In this document: one piece after another, positions 43,730-52,622 of the stretch
Layout of the letters: each line of letters starts with the position of its first letter
How positions within the stretch are numbered: the stretch's first letter is position 1
NCBI GenBank assembly: GCA_040397785.1
Contig: JBBAVI010000018.1
Location: forward strand, 6,267 to 70,266
Length of the DNA: 64,000 nt
Direction of reading: 5' to 3'
DNA from: M3007 sp040397785
Lineage (GTDB): Bacteria; Bacteroidota; Bacteroidia; Chitinophagales; Saprospiraceae
Program-made: the position numbers and the translations under genes
Notes under the pieces: generated by a model
The model's input: the letters and a program-made list of their open reading frames with translations, nothing else
Told to the model about the DNA's origin: nothing
Databases searched by the model: none

Positions 43730-45277
43730 CTAGTTATTTTCAAACACCAATTTGCGTTTTACAAAACCTTGTTCGAACAGAATTTGGGCAAAATACATGC
43801 CATTTGCCAATCCATCCCGCTGCATTGTAAAGGTTTCTGCATCGATATTGTTGAACGTGCGCACAACGCGGCCGTTGATATCAAATACCAGGATCGTGCG
43901 GATTGCTTCTTCCGCGTTGAAAACAACTGCTGCAGTAGCAGGTACTGGCGCTACAGTCAGGCCAACTTCCAAACCAGCAATTTCTTTGGTTTTCACGAAA
44001 CCGCAAGGCAAGCCAAGTGCCAAACATGCGCGTGGTGCGTAGTAACGTATAATGGTATCAATGTACAATTTTGCAGATACAGGGTCTGTGTTACAACCTG
44101 CAGGAGGGTTTGCGTAAGTTGTCCATTCCCATGGTGAAGAATTGGAAGCAAGTTGTGGCAATGGGAACAAGCCGTTACGGCCACCGCTGCGTGCATTTGC
44201 AATCGCACCGTAAGGATCAACACTTGCTGGAATACCGTCGAAAATAGCGTTGTTATTAAACTTTTTCGCGATGCTTTGAACGTCATCTGCGCCAGAAACC
44301 TCTACAACAGGCTCGTTCGTAGTAGGAACGATCAGGATATCGGTGCCATAAGGAGCAAAAGGATCGGCAGGAACCTGGTAGCTGATGATCGGGTTGTCGC
44401 CTGCTTCCATCCAAAGGCTGTCGCCCAAGGCACCGCCCGTATGTACGCACAACTGGAATTCAGAAGAATAGCCAGGGCTGTTTGGCACTGCGAGTGTGTC
44501 GCCAATTGGATAAGCGCCACCCGTTGCCTGATTGTAAAATGCATCCGATACGTGTGGGCCGCTTGTTCCGTAGATGTTACCGTTGTAGGCCTCCAAAATC
44601 ATCGGCAACCAATTGTTTGGTGCAGGCAGGCCGGTAGGAAGTTGGAATTTGAACGGTGTTGAAGTGGTGATAATTTCGCTGTACTTGTCGAGCGAGTTCG
44701 CAGCCAAGGAGATGTAACCACCCGTTCCTTGTCCCCAAACTACAATTTTAGAAGTATCTACGCGGAATGGATTGCCACCAATTGTAGCCGTCCTTTTAAA
44801 GTAACGAATGCAAGAACGCACATCCTGTACACCGCGGTAAGCAGCATTGATCAGGGTAGCACGGCGTGTCAATTCGCCAGTTGGACCAGTAGCGACTGGG
44901 TTCCAGCCTGTGCGGTAATCTGCAACAGCCACCACGTAACCCATCTTCGCCAAGCGTGTAGCAAATTCGTCAGCAGCAGCATCATTGATGGTACCACCGC
45001 AAGAACCGTTCTGTGGGTAAGGCAGGAAATTACCAGTGTGGAGGTAAATAACCAATGGACGTGCAGTTTCAACGTCACCATCAGGCTGATACAAATTCAT
45101 CACCAGTGGTTGGCGTGCTGTATTGCCAGTTATAGCAAGCGTAAGTGCCGTAAAGTTGGAGCCGTAAGGTACGTTGGTGGTTTTAGTCGCCGCCGTAAAT
45201 ACTTGCTCAATGTAACGTTGTGCATTTGCCTGACCGACAAAAGCGCACAACAAAAGCAGGAGTGTTAATTTTTTCAT
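43730..45277 (-). CDS. Alpha/beta-hydrolase-like T9SS-secreted protein, nucleophile replaced
   Basis: The 515-residue protein (ATG at 45277) has a signal peptide (KKLTLLLLLCAFVGQANAQ). Residues about 30-420 have the layout of a carboxylesterase/alpha-beta hydrolase: PLVIYLHTGNF (oxyanion-hole HGG-like strand), a strand VVAVADYRTGW, then the elbow KIVVWGQGTGGYISLA. In this elbow the GxSxG serine is Gly184, so the normal nucleophile is absent. The end is a type A T9SS tail (VGLTVAPVPATAAVVF ... LANGMYFAQILFEQG). It follows the TonB-dependent receptor gene by 54 bp and is probably co-transcribed. A binding role or a different chemistry is inferred. Confidence 0.82.
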   Translation of the reverse strand: MKKLTLLLLLCAFVGQANAQRYIEQVFTAATKTTNVPYGSNFTALTLAITGNTARQPLVMNLYQPDGDVETARPLVIYLHTGNFLPYPQNGSCGGTINDAAADEFATRLAKMGYVVAVADYRTGWNPVATGPTGELTRRATLINAAYRGVQDVRSCIRYFKRTATIGGNPFRVDTSKIVVWGQGTGGYISLAANSLDKYSEIITTSTPFKFQLPTGLPAPNNWLPMILEAYNGNIYGTSGPHVSDAFYNQATGGAYPIGDTLAVPNSPGYSSEFQLCVHTGGALGDSLWMEAGDNPIISYQVPADPFAPYGTDILIVPTTNEPVVEVSGADDVQSIAKKFNNNAIFDGIPASVDPYGAIANARSGGRNGLFPLPQLASNSSPWEWTTYANPPAGCNTDPVSAKLYIDTIIRYYAPRACLALGLPCGFVKTKEIAGLEVGLTVAPVPATAAVVFNAEEAIRTILVFDINGRVVRTFNNIDAETFTMQRDGLANGMYFAQILFEQGFVKRKLVFENN

Positions 45278-45331
45278 GTGAATAAAAATTTTGTGATAAA
45301 CACGTTTTAATTGAAAAGGCAATTCGGGATT

Positions 45332-48133
45332 TTATTTCTTAGCAAAATCATAAACCATTGAAAGATAAGCCATTCTACCAATTCTTGGGCCACCGTAGGT
45401 TTGAAATTGTTGGTTGTTCAATAAATTGGCTGCACCTAATTTGAAGGTCATGTTCCATTTTGGAATCAAGCAATTCACCTGGGCATCCAGCATATCGTAG
45501 GTTGGGATTTGTCCGGTAAATTGTGGGGAACCCTCAAAGGTAAATCCTTGTACCCACTTATAATTAATATTGAAGCCCCAAAACGTATTTCCTTTCAAAA
45601 TTTTCAAATTGATGTCCCGTCCCGAAAAGCCAATGTTGTATTTATGGGCCGGTGTATTGAAGGCAGGAATGATGGGATCGGTTTCGGCAGTATTCAATTT
45701 ATTCCAGGAATAATTGGTTTGTACCATAAAATATTTCCAGAAATAATAGTTCAGGCCGATTGCAAATCCTTGTGTTGTAACGGTTTGGGTTGCATTAGAA
45801 GCGACGCGCCAAACTTTAATGTTTTCCGGTAAGCCAATGCTGTTGAAGTCGGCAGTAAGCCCAATGTTATACCCAATGAAATCATTGTAAATGCTATAAT
45901 AGTAGCTCGCATCCATATACAGATGATCAAACAGGGTAGTCCGATACCCGATTTCAAAGGTTTTTACTTTTTCGGGCTGAATGGGCTTTAGATTGTTATA
46001 AACCAATTTGCTGCGGTCCAACAGGTTGCGGTATTCATTGAACGATTCAATGGTAATCAGACTGTCAAATCCATCGAGATTTCCAATTAACGTGGCGCGC
46101 CCTACATTCAAGTTCAGGTATTGATCGGCCAGGGTCGGGTTGCGAATGGCCGACGAAAAGGACAGACGCAAAAAATTATTTGGGCTTGGATTCCAAACCA
46201 CCGAAGCAGCTGGGGTATAAATTAAGTCAAAATTCTGGTTTTTATCAACACGGATGGTTCCGTTCAATTTAAAATTTCCAAAGTTTTGCTCTGCTCCTAC
46301 GTAAGCGCCAAATTCGGAGTTAATAATTTTAATGTCATTGGTATCTTTAAACACGGTTCCATCAGACACCGGACGATATTGCCGGACGTTGGCCCCGACG
46401 ATAATTTCATCGATAAATGTTGGGGTAAAATGGTACTCGCCGTGTAGATGATACAAAGCCGATTTATCGTAGAATCGGGTTCCGCCTTCCTTAGAATTCG
46501 ATTTCCTCGAAATGATATCATTAAACAAGGAGTCAAAACGCGCTGTACCCGGTTGGTAAAAATTTTTTGATTCGATCGCATTGGTACTGGCTAAATCAGC
46601 AAAAGCGGCTGCCTGATTGTGATAACCGGTCAGTAATTCTTGGTTGTCAGCCTGCCAGGTTTCCAGTTCTTGTGAATCTCCCGGACCATAACCGAGGCCT
46701 TTCATTTTGTTAAACACCCCGCCCAGGCTGTTCAAACCCCACCAGCGCCGGTAATCAGCGTCCCATTGGGCATCGGTTTTGGCGAATTGTTGCAATTTCA
46801 GTGCCGTAAAATACGGGTCATAAGAATTTCCGGCATCCTCAAACGTTGCGTACGCCCGCACGAAATACTTATCGAGTTTGGTCAACTCAATACGCTCTTG
46901 AAAAAACAAAATATTCCGCAAACTAAAGCGGTTATCGCCTTGATATACCGTAGTACCTGTTCCGAAACTAGACGCAAAAATCAGTTGTGGCGACTGGTTT
47001 TCCTGACTTGGGCGCAGCCGGAAATGCAGGGCAGCGCTTGATTTTATATTTTTTGTGTCGTAATCCACCAGATCAACTTCCTTGTACCCTGTGCGATGAT
47101 ACACGTTCAAACCTGCGCGTGAAGAATACAAATCGGAAGGAGAGGTAAAATCGTAAGAGGTTTCATCACCATATATATTAACGCCGTTATTGCGGCCCGG
47201 GTTTTCATTGGGCTGGAAGATGTTGCCCGTGGTAGTCCCTGTTACGGCATCGTAATTATCGGCCTGCCAATCATCTGCGCGCAAAGCGAAGAAATTGAGT
47301 TTAAAGGCCATAAAATCATGTCCACTTTTATTCTTGAATGCTTCTGCATATCGGAATGCGCCTTCGAGCAAATTGCGTTCGGCGCCTTTGAGCGAAACAC
47401 TGAGCCCTTTTAACACAAAGGGATCTTTGGTACGCATGCTGATTACCCCGTTAAATGCATTCGGGCCGTAAAAAGCCGAACTGGCACCTACGATTAGATC
47501 TACTTTTTGCACATCCAGATCTGAAGCACCCAGGAAGTTACCCAAAGAGAAGTTAAGACCGGGCGCCTGATTATCCACGCCATCAATAATTTGAAGTGAA
47601 CGCACCGGACTGGTAGAGTTGAAGCCGCGCGTATTGATGATCGTAAAGCCCAGCGAAGCAGTAGTCAAATCCACCCCTTTCAGGTTGCCGAGACCGTTAT
47701 AAAAACTTACCGCTGCGGTTTGTTTGATGGCGATTGCATCTAAGTTTTCGACGGTCAGGGGTGCTGCTTTTTGTTTGTCATCAATCCGTTGTCCACGCAC
47801 AACAGCTTCTTCAATCACAATTTGATTGGTTTGCATTTTTATTTGAATGCGTTGGCCTGCTTCCGTCACGATTACTTCCTGTGTGGAATAGCCCGTGTAT
47901 GCTACCCGGATTGTAACAGGAAGTTTTGGCACCTTCAAAATAAAGTTACCATCATAATCAGAAATGGTACCGCCGCCGCCTTCTGTTACCAGCGCGAGGG
48001 CTGCCCCAATGAGGGTTTCACCGGTTTCTGCATCCAGCACTTTGCCACGCAGGGTCACTTGCGCCTGCACAGAAATACTTCCGAACACCAGGCACAATAA
48101 ATTGAAAATCAAAATTTTGTAGAATTGCTTCAT
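45332..48133 (-). CDS. TonB-dependent receptor
   Basis: The 933-residue outer-membrane protein has a signal peptide (IFNLLCLVFGSISVQAQ). A carboxypeptidase-regulatory-like domain follows at about 25-110 (LRGKVLDAETGETLIGAALA and YDGNFILKVPK). A plug domain is at about 115-235 (GFNSTSPVRSLQIIDGVDNQ and AFYGPNAFNGVISM). The 22-strand barrel reaches the C-terminal aromatic residue region LSMVYDFAKK. It imports a large or scarce ligand with energy from TonB-ExbBD. No SusD partner is adjacent, so it is not a classical Sus pair. The downstream esterase-like T9SS protein probably belongs to the same operon and may handle the same ligand. Confidence 0.93.
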   Translation of the reverse strand: MKQFYKILIFNLLCLVFGSISVQAQVTLRGKVLDAETGETLIGAALALVTEGGGGTISDYDGNFILKVPKLPVTIRVAYTGYSTQEVIVTEAGQRIQIKMQTNQIVIEEAVVRGQRIDDKQKAAPLTVENLDAIAIKQTAAVSFYNGLGNLKGVDLTTASLGFTIINTRGFNSTSPVRSLQIIDGVDNQAPGLNFSLGNFLGASDLDVQKVDLIVGASSAFYGPNAFNGVISMRTKDPFVLKGLSVSLKGAERNLLEGAFRYAEAFKNKSGHDFMAFKLNFFALRADDWQADNYDAVTGTTTGNIFQPNENPGRNNGVNIYGDETSYDFTSPSDLYSSRAGLNVYHRTGYKEVDLVDYDTKNIKSSAALHFRLRPSQENQSPQLIFASSFGTGTTVYQGDNRFSLRNILFFQERIELTKLDKYFVRAYATFEDAGNSYDPYFTALKLQQFAKTDAQWDADYRRWWGLNSLGGVFNKMKGLGYGPGDSQELETWQADNQELLTGYHNQAAAFADLASTNAIESKNFYQPGTARFDSLFNDIISRKSNSKEGGTRFYDKSALYHLHGEYHFTPTFIDEIIVGANVRQYRPVSDGTVFKDTNDIKIINSEFGAYVGAEQNFGNFKLNGTIRVDKNQNFDLIYTPAASVVWNPSPNNFLRLSFSSAIRNPTLADQYLNLNVGRATLIGNLDGFDSLITIESFNEYRNLLDRSKLVYNNLKPIQPEKVKTFEIGYRTTLFDHLYMDASYYYSIYNDFIGYNIGLTADFNSIGLPENIKVWRVASNATQTVTTQGFAIGLNYYFWKYFMVQTNYSWNKLNTAETDPIIPAFNTPAHKYNIGFSGRDINLKILKGNTFWGFNINYKWVQGFTFEGSPQFTGQIPTYDMLDAQVNCLIPKWNMTFKLGAANLLNNQQFQTYGGPRIGRMAYLSMVYDFAKK

Positions 48134-48318
48134 ACGGGCTTTCTCTTATTTTCCAATAATACTTTTATCAAACAGGTTTTTGAACAAACGCTATTCGTTT
48201 TGCAAATAAATAAAGAAAATTTGATTTCAGAATAAAAATAGCAACGCAACACTAAAATGAGCAAAATGTGCTTATTTTTTCTGCTAAAAAGCCCCCATTT
48301 TGCCTGCATGCACATAGG

Positions 48319-48999
48319 CTATTCTGAGCGCAGCACATATCCCTGACCGAACTGGGTATGAATCAGTTTCTGTTCGAAGCCTTTGTCCACCTTGTTACGG
48401 AGGTAGTTTACATATACTTCGATCAGGTTGGTACCTGTGTCAAAATCGAGGTCCCATACCTTTTCGGCAATTTCAACTTTGGAAAGTACTTTTCCTGGAT
48501 TGCGCATCAGGTATTCGAGGAGGGCCATTTCGCGGGGCGTCAGGTTGATGGGCTTTCCTTCGCGCCGCACGGTTTTGGCATCCAAGTCCAATTCGATGGT
48601 GGCAAAGCGTAGTATATTTTCGGTTGTTTGAAAACCGGTTGATTTTCGACGTGCCAGCGCTTTAACGCGTGCAAGAAACTCCCGAAATTCAAAAGGTTTG
48701 GTGAGGTAATCGTCTGCCCCTGCTTCCAGGCCAGTTATTTTATCTTCCAGTTCGCCCAGTGCTGACAGGATCAACACCGGAGTTTGAATCCCTTTTTTGC
48801 GCAATAGTCGGCACAATTCAAGGCCGTTGATCCCCGGAACGATAATATCGGATGAAATTACATCGTACATGTTTTGTTCTCCCAATCGCAGTCCCGTTTC
48901 ACCATCGTATGCAATATCGACAGTCCAGCCATGCTCTTCCAGTCCCTGACGTACCGACTGCAGGGTTTTTACTTCATCTTCAATGACTAATATGCGCAT
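48319..48999 (-). CDS. OmpR/PhoB-family response regulator
   Basis: From the ATG at 48999 the protein has 226 residues (MRILVIEDEVKTLQSV). The receiver domain has the acidic pair Glu8-Asp9, the phosphoacceptor Asp51 in VISSDIIVPGING, the Ser in LILSALGE and Lys in YLTKPFEF. A winged-helix DNA-binding domain follows (INLTPREMALLEYLMRN to FGQGYVLRSE). It probably activates or represses transcription after phosphorylation. No kinase gene is next to it. A TTG two codons upstream is less likely as start. Confidence 0.93.
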   Translation of the reverse strand: MRILVIEDEVKTLQSVRQGLEEHGWTVDIAYDGETGLRLGEQNMYDVISSDIIVPGINGLELCRLLRKKGIQTPVLILSALGELEDKITGLEAGADDYLTKPFEFREFLARVKALARRKSTGFQTTENILRFATIELDLDAKTVRREGKPINLTPREMALLEYLMRNPGKVLSKVEIAEKVWDLDFDTGTNLIEVYVNYLRNKVDKGFEQKLIHTQFGQGYVLRSE

Positions 49000-49158
49000 A
49001 ATCAATACATGAGATGGTCGCGACAGTGCGAATTCGAGCGGTAAAAATAGGACAAATTGAGGTTCTAAGACTTTTCTAAGGAAAAACTAAAGTAAAATTA
49101 AGCCCAATCGGGAAAAATTCAATTGTATTTGTGGCTGAATAATTTAAAAGAGGTAAAC

Positions 49159-50070
49159 ATGAAGCAATTTTTAACACTGTTGTTACTGTCCAGCATGTTT
49201 TTACATGCAAGTGCCCAATCGCTGACCGATGGGGTTTTTATGGATAAAAAGTTTCTTTGCGTTGGGGTTCAATACAACCACGATGCCTGGGAGGAGTATT
49301 GGGAGGGTGATTTATTGCGTAAAAACGGCAATATTGGCACTATTACTACCCAAAGCGCCGCGCTTATGGCGAATTATGGCATTTTTAACCGCCTGAATGT
49401 GGTCGCGATGTTGCCGGTGGTGTGGACGGAAGCCAGTGCTGGTACCCTTAGCGGGCAACGCGGTTTGCAAGACCTTACCCTTGCACTCAAATACAAGGCG
49501 TACGAAACGGCCGTATTGGGTGGCAAATTTTCAGCGCAAGTAGTTGCGGGTGCCTCCTTACCAACCACCAATTATGTGGCCGATTACTTGCCACTTTCTA
49601 TTGGGTTTCAGAGCAGCACCTTATTTGGCCGCGGAGTTTTGCACTATATCGGCGAAAAGCACCTTACCTTTTTGCTGAGTGGCACCTACATTGCCCGCTC
49701 TAATGTGGACATTGACCGTACTTCCTATTACACCACCCAACAAATTTATTCCACCGAGGTAGAAATGCCGAATGCCGCTCAATTTGCATTTCGTGGTGGT
49801 TACTACAGTTTCCGGTGGGGGGCAGAGTTGCTCGCAGAACACAATGCAACCCTGGGCGGCTTTGATATTCGTCGGCAGGATATGCCTTTTGTTTCTAACA
49901 ATATGGACGCCACCCGCGTAGGCGCGCAAGCCTTTTACCGCCTGCCATTCTTGGCCGATTTGCAAATAATCGGTACTGTAATGCAAACGGTGCAAGGCCG
50001 TAATATGGGCAAATCGCTTACCTGGTCGGCCGGTGTTACCAAGTTTTTCGGATTTGCTAAAAAACAATAA
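49159..50070 (+). CDS. Outer-membrane beta-barrel protein (phenol MetA-degradation-like)
   Basis: From the ATG at 49159 the protein has 303 residues. An SD-like AAAAGAGGT precedes it, which is rare in this window. It has a signal peptide (KQFLTLLLLSSMFLHASAQ). The mature part alternates hydrophobic and polar residues as in a barrel. ALMANYGIFNRLNVVAMLPV and GLQDLTLALKYKAY resemble the MetA-pathway/transporter-type outer-membrane family. It ends with Phe-rich GVTKFFGFAKK. It may be a channel for a small hydrophobic compound; this is inference. It precedes the haloperoxidase-like gene by 54 bp on the same strand. Confidence 0.75.
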   Translation: MKQFLTLLLLSSMFLHASAQSLTDGVFMDKKFLCVGVQYNHDAWEEYWEGDLLRKNGNIGTITTQSAALMANYGIFNRLNVVAMLPVVWTEASAGTLSGQRGLQDLTLALKYKAYETAVLGGKFSAQVVAGASLPTTNYVADYLPLSIGFQSSTLFGRGVLHYIGEKHLTFLLSGTYIARSNVDIDRTSYYTTQQIYSTEVEMPNAAQFAFRGGYYSFRWGAELLAEHNATLGGFDIRRQDMPFVSNNMDATRVGAQAFYRLPFLADLQIIGTVMQTVQGRNMGKSLTWSAGVTKFFGFAKKQ

Positions 50071-50124
50071 ACCGAAGAATCCTCCATTCATTCACTACCC
50101 TGTACTTCAATTTTTAATACAAAT

Positions 50125-51672
50125 ATGAAAAAAATTGCACTTTTTGCAGCTTTATTCCTCGCAGCCAGCTTTTCTTTTTATGCCTGCGATAAGGAAATCA
50201 CTGAAAACCTGACAACCCTGAACCAGTTGACGCCTGTCAATCAGGATTTGAATGCCAAAAACTGGAAACCAGTGGTGTTGCTTGCCCCCGATGAGATAGC
50301 GCTTGCGGCCCCTACTGCTGCCAATTCTGCAGAATACACGCAGGAAGTGGCCGATACCAAAAACGCAGTCAACAATGCAACCGCAGCACAAAAAGAGGCC
50401 ATTGCCTACTGGAGTGCAGGTAGTGTGTTGCGCTGGAACGAAATTATGCGCGAATTGGTTGCAAAACACAACCTGGCACCTGCGCCTAATGCCGATAACA
50501 CTTATACTTTTCCGGATGCTGCCAATCCGTTTAACTACCCTACTTTCCCATTTGCCAACCCGCCCTATTCAGCCCGCGCTTATGCATATGCTGCTGTAGC
50601 ACAATATGATGCATTATTAGCAGCCTGGCATTATAAAAACCTGTACAACCGCGCTTCGGCTTATAATACCGACGCTTCGATTGCTGCATTGGTGCCTAAA
50701 AACGACTTGCCCGGTTATCCCAATGAAGATGCGGTGGCAGCGGGTGCGGCTTTTGTGATTTTGCGCAACCTTTTCCCAGGTGATACCACGTTCATCAACG
50801 AGAAAGTAGCTGAAGCGGCCAATTACAAAAAATGGGCAGGCGCTGCGGTAAGCTCTGATATCAGCGCAGGTTTGACACTGGGTAAAGCGGTTGCCAACAA
50901 AGTTTTGAACCGTGCAAAAGCGGATAAAATGAGATTTGCAATCGGCTCGGCTACCATCTGGGACAGCCTATCTCAATCTGCGGTGACCCGCGGTGAAACA
51001 CCTTGGATCAGCTTGGATTCCCCTAAGCGTCCGCCGATGTTGCCACTTTTTGGTCAAGTAAGACCCTGGTTATTCGCTGCAAGTGATATTGCTGTTGTGC
51101 GGCCAGTGGCTCCGCCGTCTACCAAATCTGCTGAATTCCAGGCACAAGTGGCGGAGGTAAAAAGCCAATGCGATCCGAATGACCGCAATAAAATGAAAAT
51201 TGTGCACTACTGGGCCGATGGAACGGGTACTTATACCCCACCAGGGCATTGGAATTACTTCGCAGCAGAATTGGTGTATAAAGCCCAACAAAGCGAAGTA
51301 CGCGCGGCACGCACCTTCGCTTTGCTGGGGATGAGTTTGATGGATGCAGGTATCACTTGCTGGGACACCAAGTACTTCTATATGGTACCACGCCCTACGC
51401 AAATAGACCCAGATATTAAAACCTTGACTGGTGTGCCCAATTTCCCGGCCTACACTTCTGGCCACTCCACTTTTTCCTGGGCTGCTGCCACGATTTTGGC
51501 CCATATTTTCCCCGCAGATGCGGCGAACTTAAGCAAACAGGCCGAAGAAGCATCTATATCAAGAGTTTATGGCGGCATCCACTATCCAATGGATTGTGAT
51601 GCTGGTAAATTTTCTGGACAAAAGATCGGCGGATTCGCCGTAACCCGGGCCCAAACAGACGGCGCAGAATAA
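50125..51672 (+). CDS. Vanadium-dependent haloperoxidase-like (PAP2 superfamily) lipoprotein
   Basis: The 515-residue protein has a lipoprotein signal ending FYAC. The C-terminal half has the PAP2/haloperoxidase active site: KYFYMVPRPTQ with Lys and Arg, YTSGHSTFSWAA with the acid-base His, and SRVYGGIHYPMDCDAG with Arg and the metal-ligating His. In vanadium haloperoxidases these residues bind vanadate; in phosphatases the same residues bind phosphate. The length and the helical N-terminal domain favour the haloperoxidase-like group found in marine and freshwater Bacteroidota. It may be membrane-anchored in the periplasm. It likely forms an operon with the barrel protein upstream. Confidence 0.85.
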   Translation: MKKIALFAALFLAASFSFYACDKEITENLTTLNQLTPVNQDLNAKNWKPVVLLAPDEIALAAPTAANSAEYTQEVADTKNAVNNATAAQKEAIAYWSAGSVLRWNEIMRELVAKHNLAPAPNADNTYTFPDAANPFNYPTFPFANPPYSARAYAYAAVAQYDALLAAWHYKNLYNRASAYNTDASIAALVPKNDLPGYPNEDAVAAGAAFVILRNLFPGDTTFINEKVAEAANYKKWAGAAVSSDISAGLTLGKAVANKVLNRAKADKMRFAIGSATIWDSLSQSAVTRGETPWISLDSPKRPPMLPLFGQVRPWLFAASDIAVVRPVAPPSTKSAEFQAQVAEVKSQCDPNDRNKMKIVHYWADGTGTYTPPGHWNYFAAELVYKAQQSEVRAARTFALLGMSLMDAGITCWDTKYFYMVPRPTQIDPDIKTLTGVPNFPAYTSGHSTFSWAAATILAHIFPADAANLSKQAEEASISRVYGGIHYPMDCDAGKFSGQKIGGFAVTRAQTDGAE

Positions 51673-51821
51673 CAACCCGTTTCTGGCCATCCGAATTACC
51701 ATTACCACCTCAGCTTACTAATGCGCCTCCGACATTGCTTCTTTTTCTGCAGCAGTTGGGGGCGCTTTCTTTTTTAAGCATGCAAACCTGTCTGTTTTAA
51801 CAGGTTGTGTTGGAAATGGAA

Positions 51822-51855
51822 CAAAAAAAATGTCAACGCCCTTGCGAACGTTGAC
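51822..51855 (-). terminator. Intrinsic terminator of the YceI gene
   Basis: On the minus strand GTCAACG and CGTTGAC (51832-51838 and 51849-51855) form a 7-bp stem followed by eight T residues. It lies 27 bp beyond the YceI stop. A second small hairpin (AACCTGT/ACAGGTT at 51786-51809) lies on the way to the haloperoxidase-like gene. Confidence 0.75.
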
Positions 51856-51881
51856 TTGTGTTTATTTGCTGGCAAACCAGC

Positions 51882-52451
51882 TTATTTAAGTAGTTCCAAT
51901 GTCGTTGTTACTTCAATGGTTGCCTGTTTTGCTACTTTATCGGCCACTAAAGAAGGAATATCCACTTTATAATCGGCCAAAACCAGTCCAAAATTGGCTT
52001 TTGCGGTAATTTTACCCGATTTTACGGTAAAAGAAACCGGTGCTTTCATCTCCTCCGTCACACCATGCAGGCTCATCGTACCATTCAAAGTGCCCGAGTA
52101 ATTGCCATCTTTTGTAAAATCAACGGCACCCGGGTTTTCCAATTTTCCTTTAAATTCTGCTTTCGGGTATTTGGAAGATTCTACATAGTTTTCATTGAAA
52201 TGCTCTTGCATCAACGCTTTTTCAAACAAAAGTCCTTTTAATAGAACGGCAGTTTGAATGGAGCCGGTTGCTTTATCCAATACAATGGTTCCACTGTTTG
52301 ACACCGCAGCAATTTTCTCTGGCGAAGATTTTACAGTTGCGTCAAACGCCACTTTTGCATTGCGGCTGAAGTATTTTTGCGCCTGTACAGCCGGAGCGAA
52401 GCAAACAATTAAAAGCGCGGTAAAAAGCGAAAAAAATGATTTTTGCAACAT
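51882..52451 (-). CDS. YceI-family secreted lipocalin-like protein
   Basis: The 189-residue protein has a signal peptide (SLFTALLIVCFAPAVQAQ) and the YceI beta-barrel. Signs are AKVAFDATVKSSPEKIAAVS at the start, NYVESSKYPKAEFKGKLENP, the loop NGTMSLHGVTEEMKAPVSF and the C-terminal strand. YceI barrels bind polyisoprenoid or fatty chains in the periplasm. No membrane anchor is seen. It lies convergent to the haloperoxidase-like gene and 171 bp downstream of the cytochrome-like gene. Confidence 0.93.
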   Translation of the reverse strand: MLQKSFFSLFTALLIVCFAPAVQAQKYFSRNAKVAFDATVKSSPEKIAAVSNSGTIVLDKATGSIQTAVLLKGLLFEKALMQEHFNENYVESSKYPKAEFKGKLENPGAVDFTKDGNYSGTLNGTMSLHGVTEEMKAPVSFTVKSGKITAKANFGLVLADYKVDIPSLVADKVAKQATIEVTTTLELLK

Positions 52452-52622
52452 GGTAAAAGAATAATGTATGTGATTTAGTGAATTGGTTTGATTCTGTCGA
52501 TTGAATCTGTTTGATGATTAGACGCTCTAAACGCAGGAAAGACACCTCAAGTATATCTGCGATTTGCCGAAACCGGAAAATGAACAGGTGAACAAGGCAG
52601 AATACACCCTGAAGGCGGCGGC

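Noticed and set aside
43730..48133. Receptor plus esterase-like gene as a SusC/SusD polysaccharide-utilisation pair
   Set aside because: The second protein is not a SusD homologue, and the receptor lacks the SusC-type context. It is better described as a TonB-dependent receptor with a T9SS partner.
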